Source of the DNA: Streptomyces rhizosphaerihabitans
Lineage (GTDB): Bacteria > Actinomycetota > Actinomycetes > Streptomycetales > Streptomycetaceae
Reading direction: 5' to 3'
Length of the DNA: 64,000 nucleotides
Assembly (NCBI RefSeq): GCF_025399795.1
Contig: NZ_JAODTZ010000033.1
Span: 1 to 64,000, forward strand
Position 1 is the stretch's first letter. Each line of letters opens with the position of its first letter. Shown here piece by piece: positions 16,138 through 24,024 of this stretch. A program made the translations under genes and the position numbers. The notes beneath the pieces are model-generated. The model saw nothing but the letters and a program-made list of their open reading frames with translations, did no database searches and was not told where the DNA came from.

Positions 16138-16737
16138 TTGACTCCGCATTCCCTTGCGTTCTACATGGACGTGATCGCCTCCGGAACGGTGCTCGGTGCC
16201 AATCCGACGGATAGTCCCGACCGGGTGACCGCGATGCTGGGTTCTGATTTCGCCGAGAACTCCCTTGACGACCACAGCATGTGGCGCGACTACGGAATGG
16301 TTGAGTTCTTCTGGATTCGGGAAACACCGGACCATCCTTGGGAGGGGCACCACTTCACCTTGCAGGTGCATCGGCTGTCGTACTGGGGCGGCAGCATCGT
16401 CAACAGGGCAATTCGCGACCGGTACGGGCGCTTCGACCGCCACCTCCGGTTCGACAAACTGGAGCGGCTGCTGGGGAAGCAGGGTGTACCCCTGGAAGAC
16501 GCCCCGGACGTGAATGCTCCGACCTTCACACGGCACTGGCAGCCTGCTTCACAGGTGTCCGTCATGGTGTTCCGGGCTCACGAAGAATGGCGACAGCGTC
16601 GGCGCGGCGGCGATCGTATCGGAGATGTGTACACCATCCAGTCATCGGTGAGTGCCGAAGGGGTGGCGCGGGATAGGGAGCGCTACGGCCGTCAGGACAG
16701 CCGGGAGCTGTCCGGCAGGTCCTCATCGGAGCCATAG
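16138..16737 (+). CDS. hypothetical protein, 3' end overlapping an IS relic
   Basis: 199 residues from a TTG at 16138 with an AAGGAAG site; an upstream in-frame GTG at 16036 would overlap the preceding stop and add an unlikely N-terminus. The core is well formed: SLAFYMDVIASGTVLGANPTDSPDRVTAMLGSDF, MWRDYGMVEFFWIRE, HHFTLQVHRLSYWG. This resembles the immunity-like or contact-dependent proteins common in Streptomyces, but no named family is certain. The last five codons lie inside the IS5-type fragment on the other strand, so the natural C-terminus has probably been exchanged. Confidence 0.6.
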   Translation: MTPHSLAFYMDVIASGTVLGANPTDSPDRVTAMLGSDFAENSLDDHSMWRDYGMVEFFWIRETPDHPWEGHHFTLQVHRLSYWGGSIVNRAIRDRYGRFDRHLRFDKLERLLGKQGVPLEDAPDVNAPTFTRHWQPASQVSVMVFRAHEEWRQRRRGGDRIGDVYTIQSSVSAEGVARDRERYGRQDSRELSGRSSSEP

Positions 16738-16875
16738 CCGCATCGCGGCGAGGGTGACGGTGCCGTGGAAGACGTACGCTCTCTTGTCGTACCTGGTCGC
16801 CACGGCCCGGGAGCCCTTGAGCGCATTGATCGTCCGTTCAACTTCGTTTCTGCGCTTGCAGATCGTTTTGTCGCC
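16723..16875 (-). mobile_element. IS5-family transposase C-terminal fragment
   Basis: The minus strand reads KRRNEVERTINALKGSR followed by AVATRYDKRAYVFHG and TVTLAAMRLWLR before a TGA at 16723. The conserved Glu of the DDE triad lies in RNEVERTIN, a pattern of IS5-family transposases. Only the last 45-50 codons remain. A CTGTCCGGC sequence just outside (16709) recurs at 16051 and may be a remnant of terminal repeats. Confidence 0.7.
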
Positions 16876-17113
16876 GAGGCGGACCCGTCACGGACGACGC
16901 GGTCGCCGTCGCGTCCTGCTGCACGGCCGTCACCCCAGAAGCCCCCCCGGACAGCCCTCAGTTGCTTCTCGGTGAGGGGCGCGGCGATGCCGTTGATCGC
17001 CGTCGTGCAGGTGAACTTCAGCTTCACCCCGAGAGGCTCGGGCTGCTGGGAGGGAATGACTCGCTCCAGTTGTCGAGTCGAGCACACCCCCCTTCTTCGA
17101 AAGGCACTTCACC

Positions 17114-17296
17114 ATGCGTCGCACCGCTGCCGTCATCCTGGGAACCGCTGCCCTCCTCGGCGTCCTCGCGGCGCCCGCCTCCGCCGCCCCCGGGGGCGGC
17201 ACCGTCGACACGACCGTCGCCGCGGTCACTGCCACGGCGGGGAACGCGATCGTGGGCGTCCAGAGCGTCATCAGCAACGCCACCGCCGGCCTGTAG
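17114..17296 (+). CDS. small secreted peptide
   Basis: 60 residues. ATG with a GAAAGG site nine bases upstream. Residues 1-25 are a textbook signal peptide (MRRTAAVILGTAALLGVLAAP, cleavage after ASA). The mature peptide of about 35 residues has no Cys and is made of Val/Thr/Ala with Gly (GGGTVDTTVAAVTATAGNAIVGVQSVIS), so it could form beta structure or insert in a surface layer. No family recognised; such short secreted peptides are common in Streptomyces. A strong terminator follows immediately. Confidence 0.7.
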   Translation: MRRTAAVILGTAALLGVLAAPASAAPGGGTVDTTVAAVTATAGNAIVGVQSVISNATAGL

Positions 17297-17302
17297 CCGC
17301 CA

Positions 17303-17333
17303 CCCCCGGCGCGGGCGCCACCCGCGCCGGGGG
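17303..17333 (+). terminator. terminator of the small secreted peptide gene
   Basis: CCCCCGGCGCGGG, five-base loop, CCCGCGCCGGGGG: a perfect 13-bp GC stem starting seven bases after the stop codon. Confidence 0.8.
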
Positions 17334-17522
17334 CAGCCCGGGTCAGCACGGAAAAACGTGCTACCGCATGGGCGGCTTCCGTCAACTCCCCCGCCCCAAG
17401 ATGCCGCCGCGCCGCCTGCGGCTCGCGCCATCCATGAGGGGCTAGGTGCGAAATGGGTTGCAGGGCCTGGCAGTTGGGTGCACCGGTGCCCTTTGCGCCC
17501 GATGGCCCCTGCGGTGAAGCGG

Positions 17523-18095
17523 TCAGGCGGCGCGGCAGAGTGCCGCCGGGCCGGCGGGTGCCGTGGTGCGGGCCAAGGTCGCGGTGCGAGCCGGTGCCGT
17601 GGTGCGGGCCGCGGTCACGGGTACCGGTACGGGTACGGGAGGGGCGGTGCGGGCGGGGGCCGCGTCCTGCGCGTGGTTGCGCGCGAAGACGACCAGGCGC
17701 AGGACCGCGAACCGCGCGACACCGGCGAGTGCGGAGGCGGACAGGTAGACCACCTGCTCAAGTACCGCACCGGGTGCCGCCACCAGTTGCTGCAGGACGA
17801 GCATCGCCGCACAGGTCACCACATACGTGGCTGCCGCGGACCCGGCCGACTGGGCGTGTTGGCTCCAGGTCGCGCGTCCGCCCGCACCGAAGGTGAAGCG
17901 GGCGTGCAGTTCGGTGGCGAGGAGCGTGGAGACCACGGTGATCAGGGCGTTGGCCAGGCCCCAGGGAATCCAGGAGGCGAGGGCCGCCACGGCGAAGCTG
18001 GAGGCGAGTCCCACTCCGCCGCCGCAGAGCACGAAGCGGGCGAAGGCGGTGCATGCGCCGGGTGCCGTCTGCTGCCGGCTCTGTGCTGTTTCCAT
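17523..18095 (-). CDS. GtrA-like membrane protein with low-complexity tail
   Basis: 190 residues from ATG 18095. Four membrane segments span residues about 15-135: FARFVLCGGGVGLASSFAVAAL, WGLANALITVVSTLLATELHARFTF, AAATYVVTCAAMLVLQQLV, and VYLSASALAGVARFAVLRLVVFAR. The ARFTF and RFAVLRLVVFAR ends are the conserved GtrA features; family members flip or translocate undecaprenyl-linked sugars for wall glycosylation. The last 50 residues are an Ala/Arg/Thr/Pro/Val repeat tail (PVPVPVPV, ARTTAPART), unusual for the family. The gene sits directly behind operator copy B, so it should belong to the same regulon as the DUF4097 operons. Confidence 0.7.
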   Translation of the reverse strand: METAQSRQQTAPGACTAFARFVLCGGGVGLASSFAVAALASWIPWGLANALITVVSTLLATELHARFTFGAGGRATWSQHAQSAGSAAATYVVTCAAMLVLQQLVAAPGAVLEQVVYLSASALAGVARFAVLRLVVFARNHAQDAAPARTAPPVPVPVPVTAARTTAPARTATLARTTAPAGPAALCRAA

Positions 18096-18177
18096 GACCC
18101 CACCCCTTTGACTGCTCGCTTCGCGGAACGTGCGCCTCTCGACCCTGCGAGGCCTGCACTCATTGTTTCTTACAACG

Positions 18178-18334
18178 GAAACGCTACGTTGCATTCATGG
18201 ATTCGGCAACAGATTTATTGCGCTCAATCGCCGTAACCGCAGGCAGGGGTGGGAGAAATCGTTGCAATGGTCTTAAGTCTAACGCAACAGCCCGCCCTCC
18301 GTTCATTGCAATGAATGGAGGGTGAACGCTACAC
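18178..18334. promoter_or_regulatory. repeated promoter/operator region, copy B
   Basis: GAAACGCTACGTTGC at 18178-18192; GTTGC-N13-GCAAC at 18188-18210; GTTGC-N18-GCAAC at 18261-18288; a perfect palindrome TTCATTGCAATGAA at 18302-18315; GTGAACGCTACAC at 18322. Order and spacings match copies A and C. It drives the GtrA-like gene leftwards; on its right no regulator remains. Confidence 0.75.
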
Positions 18335-18341
18335 GGCACCG

Positions 18342-18380
18342 CCCGGCCCGCCGGCGCATCGGGTGCGCCGGCGGGCCGGG
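18342..18380. terminator. strong terminator after the hydrolase gene
   Basis: CCCGGCCCGCCGGCGC, seven-base loop, then its exact complement: a perfect 16-bp stem 36 bases beyond the hydrolase stop (minus strand). It would also separate operator copy B from rightward transcription. Confidence 0.8.
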
Positions 18381-18416
18381 GCGCCGGTCGTGCCTTCAGC
18401 GCTCGCCTCTCACCGC

Positions 18417-19232
18417 TCACTGCTCACCGCGGTCGTGGGCGGCGACCTCGCGGACGGCCTCGGCGATGGCCGCGAAGTCCTTCTTCAGGATCGCGTCGTG
18501 GTTGCTGGCGACCTTTGCGCTGATGCGGATGTTCGGGTTGCGGGCGGTCACCGCGTCGAGGCCGGCGCGGATCCGTTCCTGCTCGTCGCCCTTGCTTCCG
18601 AGGGACGCCCCCGAGGCGACCACGTACCGCGCCGGGACGGTGATGCCGTCCAGCACGGGGCCCAGCTCGCTCTCGCGGGCGAGCCTGCCGAGTTCGATGT
18701 TGGTGTTCGCCATCTGTTCGGCGTTCATCCGCGGGGTCAGGCCCGTCGGGCGCAGCAGCGGCAGGAACCAGCCCATCCGCCGGAACAGTTTCCGGATCCG
18801 CTTCTCCATGGCCTCGTCCAGCCAGTCGTACGGCTGCGCGCCCTCGACCAGGACCGCGCCCAGGGCGCGTTCGGGGTTGCGGCCGGCCCAGTGTGCCGCG
18901 ACGAAGGCCCCGTAGGACCAGCCCGCCACCAGGGCCCGGTCCACTCCCCTGGCCGCGAGGACGGCATCGACGTCCCGGACGGCCGCTTCGAAGGAGTAGT
19001 CCGCCGAGCGCTTCGATTTGCCGCGGGCCCGTTCGTCGTAGGTGATGTGCCGCCATCCCGGACCGAGTTCGGCGATGACCCGCCGCCAGTACCCCTGGGT
19101 GGCGAACTGGCCGTTGAGGTAGACGACGGGGATGCCGGGACCGCCGGTGTCGGTGACGGCCAGGGCCGTGTCGTCGACCGGCACCATGCCGGTCCATGTC
19201 GTGCCGGTCGCGGGAGTGCTGTTCTTCTTCAT
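18417..19232 (-). CDS. alpha/beta-hydrolase
   Basis: 271 residues from ATG 19232 with an AGGAGAAG site. The fold reads as VVYLNGQFATQGYWRRVI (oxyanion region), ITYDERARGKSKRS, nucleophile elbow AGWSYGAFVAAHWAGRNP (Ser in GWSYG), a cap domain (about residues 130-190), VPARYVVASGASLG and the terminal SNHDAILKKDF holding the catalytic His. Thus a complete Ser-Asp-His hydrolase of the alpha/beta-fold esterase/lactonase type, cytoplasmic. It lies 157 bases downstream of the second DUF4097 gene, probably in one operon under operator copy C. Substrate unknown. Confidence 0.85.
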   Translation of the reverse strand: MKKNSTPATGTTWTGMVPVDDTALAVTDTGGPGIPVVYLNGQFATQGYWRRVIAELGPGWRHITYDERARGKSKRSADYSFEAAVRDVDAVLAARGVDRALVAGWSYGAFVAAHWAGRNPERALGAVLVEGAQPYDWLDEAMEKRIRKLFRRMGWFLPLLRPTGLTPRMNAEQMANTNIELGRLARESELGPVLDGITVPARYVVASGASLGSKGDEQERIRAGLDAVTARNPNIRISAKVASNHDAILKKDFAAIAEAVREVAAHDRGEQ

Positions 19233-19389
19233 GTGGCTTCTCCTGGTCGCGCGTTGGGTGTCCTGGACGGCTTCTCCAGGTCCTGCCGGTGGGTCGCATG
19301 CTCCCCTGAGGGCGGACGGCCGGGCCCTTGGCGGCGACCGGCGGGTTCTCGGTCGTGGTGGGCCCGGTCGGCAGTCCTGGTTGGTGCTT

Positions 19390-20055
19390 TCAGAGGCTGC
19401 GGGCGGTGATGTCGCCGCGGGAGGTGGTGGCGCGGATGTCGAGGTCGGCGGTGCCGTCGTTCTTGAGTGCGTTGCTGACGCGGCCATGGTCGGTGCCGGC
19501 GTCCAGGGAGGCCGAGACGCCGGGGGCGGCGGCGATGGAAATGTCGCCGGAGCGGGTGCGGAGCACGACCGTGCCGCGTACGGCCTCGGTGATGCGGATG
19601 TCGCCCCTTTCGGTGCTGATCTCCGCGGGGCCGCCCAGCCGGCCGACCTCGACGTCGCCGTCGGTCGCGGTGAGGCGGACGCTCGCGGCCTCGTCGATCT
19701 TGATCTGGCGGTACGCGCCGTCGAAGGCGACGTCGCCGAGGCGTCCGACGCCGCGGAGTTCGGCGCTGGCGGCCCTGGCCTCGACGCGGGAGCCGGCGGG
19801 CAGCTGGACGGTGACCTCCAGGGATCCGGAGGAGCCGAAGAGCTGGTTGCCGGGGTCCGGGGCCGTGATCCGCAGGACGCCGTCGGCGTAGGTGACGGTG
19901 GTCTGCTCGGCGGTCCTGGTGTCGCGGCTCTTGGAGGGGTTGGCGGGCAGGACCTCGACGGTGGTGTCGGTGCGGTCCGCGGCGATGAACTGGATGCGTC
20001 CGGCGGGGATGTCCAGGACGGCGGAGATCGGGGTGGGGGTGTCGAACTTCTGCAT
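19390..20055 (-). CDS. DUF4097-type beta-repeat protein, second copy
   Basis: 221 residues from ATG 20055. Close paralogue of the protein at 13159: identical first seven residues, the AGRIQFIAADRTDTTVEVLP block, RGVGRLGDVAFDGAY and the GDITARSL end, with differences concentrated in the middle strands. Same beta-helix-like repeat of short strands, no signal peptide. Sits directly behind operator copy C, divergent from the intact regulator, and is followed by the hydrolase. The duplication of gene plus operator indicates a segmental duplication; divergence shows it is not recent. Confidence 0.85.
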   Translation of the reverse strand: MQKFDTPTPISAVLDIPAGRIQFIAADRTDTTVEVLPANPSKSRDTRTAEQTTVTYADGVLRITAPDPGNQLFGSSGSLEVTVQLPAGSRVEARAASAELRGVGRLGDVAFDGAYRQIKIDEAASVRLTATDGDVEVGRLGGPAEISTERGDIRITEAVRGTVVLRTRSGDISIAAAPGVSASLDAGTDHGRVSNALKNDGTADLDIRATTSRGDITARSL

Positions 20056-20092
20056 GGTCTTCTCCTGCGCTCGCTCGTTGTTTCTGACATTG

Positions 20093-20248
20093 GAAACGCT
20101 ACGTTGCTTTCCATTGCCAGGCAACGTAGTCGTTGCGCAGAATTAGCATCCATGCAGGTGAAAGCCTATAAATTGTTGCAACGGCCTTAGGGGTAACGCA
20201 ACAACCGGCACTCCGATCATTGCAATGGATGAGGAGTGAACGCTATAG
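20093..20248. promoter_or_regulatory. repeated promoter/operator region, copy C
   Basis: GAAACGCTACGTTGC at 20093-20107; GTTGC-N13-GCAAC at 20103-20125; GTTGC-N18-GCAAC at 20175-20202; CATTGCAATGG at 20218; GTGAACGCTATAG at 20236-20248. Divergent region between the DUF4097-hydrolase operon and the intact regulator, so it is the expected autoregulatory site. Confidence 0.78.
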
Positions 20249-20293
20249 TGAGGGGGTCAGGGACCGCCGCGAGGGATCACCGAGGAGACCGCG

Positions 20294-21061
20294 ATGCCGG
20301 GAGGCAGACTCACCCAGCAGGAACGCCAGCAGATCGCGCTGGGACTGGCCGACAGCCTCCCCTACGCCGAGATCGCCCGAAGCCTCGACCGTCCGACCTC
20401 GACGATCACGCGTGAGGTGATGCGCAACGGCGGCCCCACCGCCTACCGCGCCGACCTGGCCCACCGCGCCACCGAACGCCGCGCCCACCGGCGCAAGGCC
20501 GCCCCCTCCCGGGGGCCGGAGTCGGCCCCCCAGCCGCACGGACGCGACGCCGAGGCCGTGGCCGAGTACGAGGAGACGTTCACCACCGTCCTCATGGCCT
20601 CGGGCCTGCCCAAGATGACGGCCCGGGTGCTGACCTGCCTGTTCACCGCCGACGCGGGCAGCCTCACCGCGTCCCAGCTCGCCCAGCGTCTCCAGGTCAG
20701 CCCGGCGTCCATCTCCAAGGCCATCACGTTCCTGGAGAGCCAGAGCCTTGTCCGCCGAGAACGCGACGAGGGCCGCCGCGACCGCTACGTCGTCGACGAC
20801 GAACTCTTCTACCAGGCCACGATCGCCAGCGCCCGGGCCAACGACGAACTCGTCAAGACCGCACGGCAGGGCGTCGCCGTCCTCGGCCGTGACACCCCCG
20901 CCGCCACCCGCCTGGAGAACATCGCCCGCTTCCTCGACTTCATCAGCGAGAGCATCACCCGCGCCGCCGAACAGGCCCGCGAGGTCCTCCACACCAGACC
21001 CGGACCGGCCTCGAACGACGCCGCCCAGCCGGGTCCGGACCACGGACAGCCGGCCGTCTGA
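20294..21061 (+). CDS. two-HTH regulator: IS30-type HTH fused to MarR/GbsR-type winged helix
   Basis: 255 residues, ATG with a GAGGAGA site. Residues 5-45 (LTQQERQQIALGLADSLPYAEIARSLDRPTSTITREV) match the HTH found at the N-terminus of IS30-type transposases. After a basic linker comes a MarR-type winged helix (about residues 100-160: VLTCLFTADAGSLTASQLAQRLQVSPASISKAITFLESQSLVRRERDEGRRDRYVV), then a long helical dimerisation region. It should be a DNA-binding repressor. Its position beside operator copy C, and a decayed copy beside operator copy A, make it the natural regulator of the three repeated promoters. The ligand is unknown. Confidence 0.85.
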   Translation: MPGGRLTQQERQQIALGLADSLPYAEIARSLDRPTSTITREVMRNGGPTAYRADLAHRATERRAHRRKAAPSRGPESAPQPHGRDAEAVAEYEETFTTVLMASGLPKMTARVLTCLFTADAGSLTASQLAQRLQVSPASISKAITFLESQSLVRRERDEGRRDRYVVDDELFYQATIASARANDELVKTARQGVAVLGRDTPAATRLENIARFLDFISESITRAAEQAREVLHTRPGPASNDAAQPGPDHGQPAV

Positions 21062-21237
21062 GTCGCCGAAGCCCCCGCCCGGCCGGTGACCGCGGGCGGG
21101 CCCGCGCCCCCGCACCGCCCGCTGCCGCCGGACACGGGCGGTGCCGGTCCCCCGGCGACCGCCCCGGCGAAGGGATGCCGAAGGACGGGGACGTACCGCC
21201 GCACGCTCCCCAGCTTCATGTGCCTCCGCCGATCAGG

Positions 21238-21282
21238 ACGGCAGCACACCCGACAGCAGTACACCCAACGGCAGCACACCCG
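21238..21282. repeat. 15-bp tandem repeat, three copies
   Basis: ACGGCAGCACACCCG, ACAGCAGTACACCCA, ACGGCAGCACACCCG in tandem, 39 bases upstream of the phosphotransferase start. Probably untranslated leader; in one frame it would encode STPDS/STPNG/STPGS repeats. Confidence 0.6.
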
Positions 21283-21320
21283 GCTCAAGGCCGCCGCTGC
21301 GGACGGAAAGGACGACACAC

Positions 21321-21947
21321 ATGGCACCCGGGACGGCTGCGCAAACCGCGGACCCGGCTCACGCGCGTATCCCCGGCACCGCGTCCGGGGGCACGGTCAT
21401 CCTGCTCAACGGCACATCCAGCTCCGGCAAGACCAGCATCGCCCGGGCACTGCTCGACCTCCTCGACGGAACGTGGTTCCACATGCCGGTGGACGCCTTC
21501 CACGCCATGCGCGGCGGGCGCGGCGGGCGCGAGATGTCCGACGAGGACCTCCAGGCCGAGATCGACCGCACGGCCAAGGGATTCCACCGCGCCGTCGCCG
21601 GCATGGCCGCAGGCGGCAACAACCTCGTCGTCGACCACCCGCTCAGCCGCCGCTGGCGACTGCTGGACCTCCTCGACCTGCTCGTCCCCGAAGACACCGT
21701 CCTGGTCGGGGTCCGCTGCCCGCTGCCCGAGCTGGAGCGCCGCGAACTCGAACGCGGCGACCGACAGCCCGGACTGGCCGCCCTGCAGTACAGCCAGGTC
21801 CACTCCCACGGGCTGCATGACCTGGACGTCGACACCAGCCTCAGCTCTGCGGAGGACTGCGCCCAGCACATCCGTGACTTCCTGTCGGACCGGCCGCGCC
21901 CCACCGCCTTCGACACGCTCCGCCGGACACTGCGCCAGCCCAAATGA
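21321..21947 (+). CDS. chloramphenicol phosphotransferase-like P-loop kinase
   Basis: 208 residues from ATG 21321 (GGAAAGGAC site); longer in-frame starts run through the tandem repeats and are less likely. Walker A LNGTSSSGKTS (residues about 29-39), then WFHMPVDAFHAMR, where the Asp corresponds to the catalytic base of chloramphenicol 3-O-phosphotransferase. NLVVDHPLS is the Walker B-side strand and VGVRCPLPELERRELERGDR contains the Arg-rich lid, all as in CPT. Members confer chloramphenicol resistance in the producer, but many homologues act on other hydroxyl substrates. Monocistronic; no chloramphenicol genes are visible. Confidence 0.8.
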   Translation: MAPGTAAQTADPAHARIPGTASGGTVILLNGTSSSGKTSIARALLDLLDGTWFHMPVDAFHAMRGGRGGREMSDEDLQAEIDRTAKGFHRAVAGMAAGGNNLVVDHPLSRRWRLLDLLDLLVPEDTVLVGVRCPLPELERRELERGDRQPGLAALQYSQVHSHGLHDLDVDTSLSSAEDCAQHIRDFLSDRPRPTAFDTLRRTLRQPK

Positions 21948-22159
21948 TCCGCCCTCGGCGGCCTGCGGAAATCGGCTGCCGGATGGCCGACTGCTGTGTG
22001 GCGCCACTGACATCGGGACACAGTGAGCGCTGTGCACCGTGCGCTGTGCGAGCCCCAGGCACAGAGGATCTGCCAGGAAACGCACCCTCGCAGGCCGCCC
22101 CGGGTAGTCGGTCCCAGCCCGGCGGGAGCGTTCGGGGCGCGCCGGCGGCCGCCCGGCGG

Positions 22160-22777
22160 TCACGACCGCGGGTGCGGCTGTCCGGTCAGCAGGAAGAGGA
22201 CGTCGCGGCAGAACTTGTCGAACGACGGCGCGCCGGAACGGGCCGCGTCGAGGTCGAAACACGTGGCGAAGGACGGCTGGTGAGCGGTCTCCTGGTACGT
22301 CGCGCCGCGTGGCATGTGCCGGGAAATCCACTCCTTGGCACCGCGGATCGTCTCGGGGGCAGACGGGGGTGCCAGGTCGGCGGGCAGGCCGGCGCGTCCC
22401 GCGAGGCCGGCTGCGCCAGCCAGGAACCACGCCTCGAACTCCCTGACGGCGACGACCGCCACAAACGGCACATGCGCGTGGCTGGTCCGTGCGTGGCCGC
22501 GGAGTCGCTGTGCCAGCTCCACCGGGCAGTCGTCGTCCGCGTCGAGCAGGGCCACGACGCCCGTGGGGGTGGGGGTGCGTGCGGTGACGACGGTGAGGGC
22601 GGTTGCGAGCGGGTCACGCTTGAGCATCCGGTCCCGGGGGATACGGTGCGGGCGCTGGATGTCGGCGTAGGCGCCGGGCAGGAGATGCGGGACGAGCCGC
22701 TGGAGCAACCCGTGCAAGGCTCGCTCTTCGCCGTGTCCTTCCACGATCGGCGCGATCACAGGGTAGGAAGTGCTCAC
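22160..22777 (-). CDS. DUF4276 TOPRIM-like protein, partner of the upstream ATPase
   Basis: 205 residues. The GTG start overlaps the ATPase stop (GTGA), so the two are translated together. The N-terminus PVIAPIVEGHGEERAL supplies the TOPRIM Glu, and VVALLDADDDCPVELA gives the DxD. A conserved AVREFEAWFLA segment typical of DUF4276 follows, then a helical C-terminus. TOPRIM domains cleave nucleic acid with two metal ions. Paired with an SMC/RecF-type ATPase it resembles an OLD-family nuclease split into two chains. A role in phage defence is inferred from that resemblance. Confidence 0.8.
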   Translation of the reverse strand: MSTSYPVIAPIVEGHGEERALHGLLQRLVPHLLPGAYADIQRPHRIPRDRMLKRDPLATALTVVTARTPTPTGVVALLDADDDCPVELAQRLRGHARTSHAHVPFVAVVAVREFEAWFLAGAAGLAGRAGLPADLAPPSAPETIRGAKEWISRHMPRGATYQETAHQPSFATCFDLDAARSGAPSFDKFCRDVLFLLTGQPHPRS

Positions 22778-24024
22778 CGGTCCTCCCCCGCCCCTGGTTG
22801 CGGCAGCACAGGGCGCAGCTCTCCACTGCGCAGGAGTTCGGGCAGGGTCAGCACGCCCTCGCCCAGGAGCCGTCGCCCGGCCTGATCGATCGGGCCGATC
22901 ACGCTGCCGGTGCCGTCGTCGCGGACGACCAGCAGATGCTCCGGGTCGGCGGCCGCGTTGTCCAACAGGTCGGCGCTTTGCGTGGTCACCACGACCTGGG
23001 TGTTGTCCGCGGCGGCTACCAGGGCGTCGTACAGTGCGCCGAGCATCGGGGGGTGCAAAGAGATTTCGGGCTCCTCGATCCCGACGAAGGGGATGTCGCC
23101 GGTGAGGGCCTCGGGCTGGAAGAGCGCAGCGAGGACCGCGGCGAGGCGCAGCGTCCCCTCGGACAGTGACCGGCGGTCGACCTTCACGATCTGTCCGTCT
23201 TCGCCGCGGAAGCGGCCGACGACCAGGGCCAGATCCGCTTCGGGCACCTCCACCCCGTCCAGCCCGACAGCATTGTCGATCATGGTGGCGAGGTAGCCGT
23301 CGATGGTCTCCTTGGCCCAGGGATACTCACGGGCCAAGGCATGGAGCACGCGCGCCAGAGACTCGCCGCGCTCGCCGAGCGGCTGGACCCCTCGGCTGCC
23401 GGGCGTGTCGTCAACGGCGCGCAGCACCGGAGTGAGCAGTTCGTAAAAACGCATGCGCCGCAGGTACCGGTACAGCGCCCGGGTCTCCCGGTTGCTCCGC
23501 GTGGTGCGAGGCAGGACGAGCTCGTCCCGCGCCTCCCGAGGCAACAACACCGGCTCGAGCGCGGCCTCCTCGGGCTGCCACACCAGTCGGGGGCCGGACC
23601 CGTCGGCGTAACTGTGGCCGTCGATCTCCTCCAGCTCTTCGCGCCGCACCACGGGCGAGTGGCCCCCCTGCGGGTGGGTACCCACTTCCACTGTGTAGGC
23701 GGCCTTGAGCATGTGTGGCAAATGCGTCCGCTCCGGCCGCAGCCGGATCTCCAGGCGGATACGGAAGGAGTCCGCCTGACCTGAACGGCCCCGGTGAAGA
23801 ACCTCCTGCAGGCCGCCCCGTGACTCCAGGGCCTGGCCCGGCGATGAGCCCAAGGCGTCGTGGATGTAGCGGATCGCGTCGAGGAAGTTCGACTTTCCTG
23901 CCGCGTTGGGGCCGGCCAGGACCGTCAGCGGGCCAAGACGTACGTCGCAGGCGGCGATGGAGCGGTAGTTCTGGATCTGTACACGGGTGAGGAACGGGGG
24001 TGCCCCGTCGCGGGCGGACGTCAT
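22774..24024 (-). CDS. AAA (RecF/OLD-type) ATPase
   Basis: 416 residues. The ABC-type ATPase head opens with LTRVQIQNYRSIAACDVRLGPLTVLAGPNAAGKSNFLDAIRYI (Walker A at about residues 37-45). A Q-loop side and a helical insertion lie between residues 120 and 270. The signature-like RRSLSEGTLRLAAVLAAL, Walker B FVGIEEPEISLHP and the QVVVTTQSADLLDN segment follow. This is the AAA_21 / OLD ATPase group without its own TOPRIM domain; the overlapping downstream gene supplies one. ATG start with a weak ribosome site, but it overlaps the stop of a possible small gene (ATGA). Confidence 0.88.
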   Translation of the reverse strand: MTSARDGAPPFLTRVQIQNYRSIAACDVRLGPLTVLAGPNAAGKSNFLDAIRYIHDALGSSPGQALESRGGLQEVLHRGRSGQADSFRIRLEIRLRPERTHLPHMLKAAYTVEVGTHPQGGHSPVVRREELEEIDGHSYADGSGPRLVWQPEEAALEPVLLPREARDELVLPRTTRSNRETRALYRYLRRMRFYELLTPVLRAVDDTPGSRGVQPLGERGESLARVLHALAREYPWAKETIDGYLATMIDNAVGLDGVEVPEADLALVVGRFRGEDGQIVKVDRRSLSEGTLRLAAVLAALFQPEALTGDIPFVGIEEPEISLHPPMLGALYDALVAAADNTQVVVTTQSADLLDNAAADPEHLLVVRDDGTGSVIGPIDQAGRRLLGEGVLTLPELLRSGELRPVLPQPGAGEDR

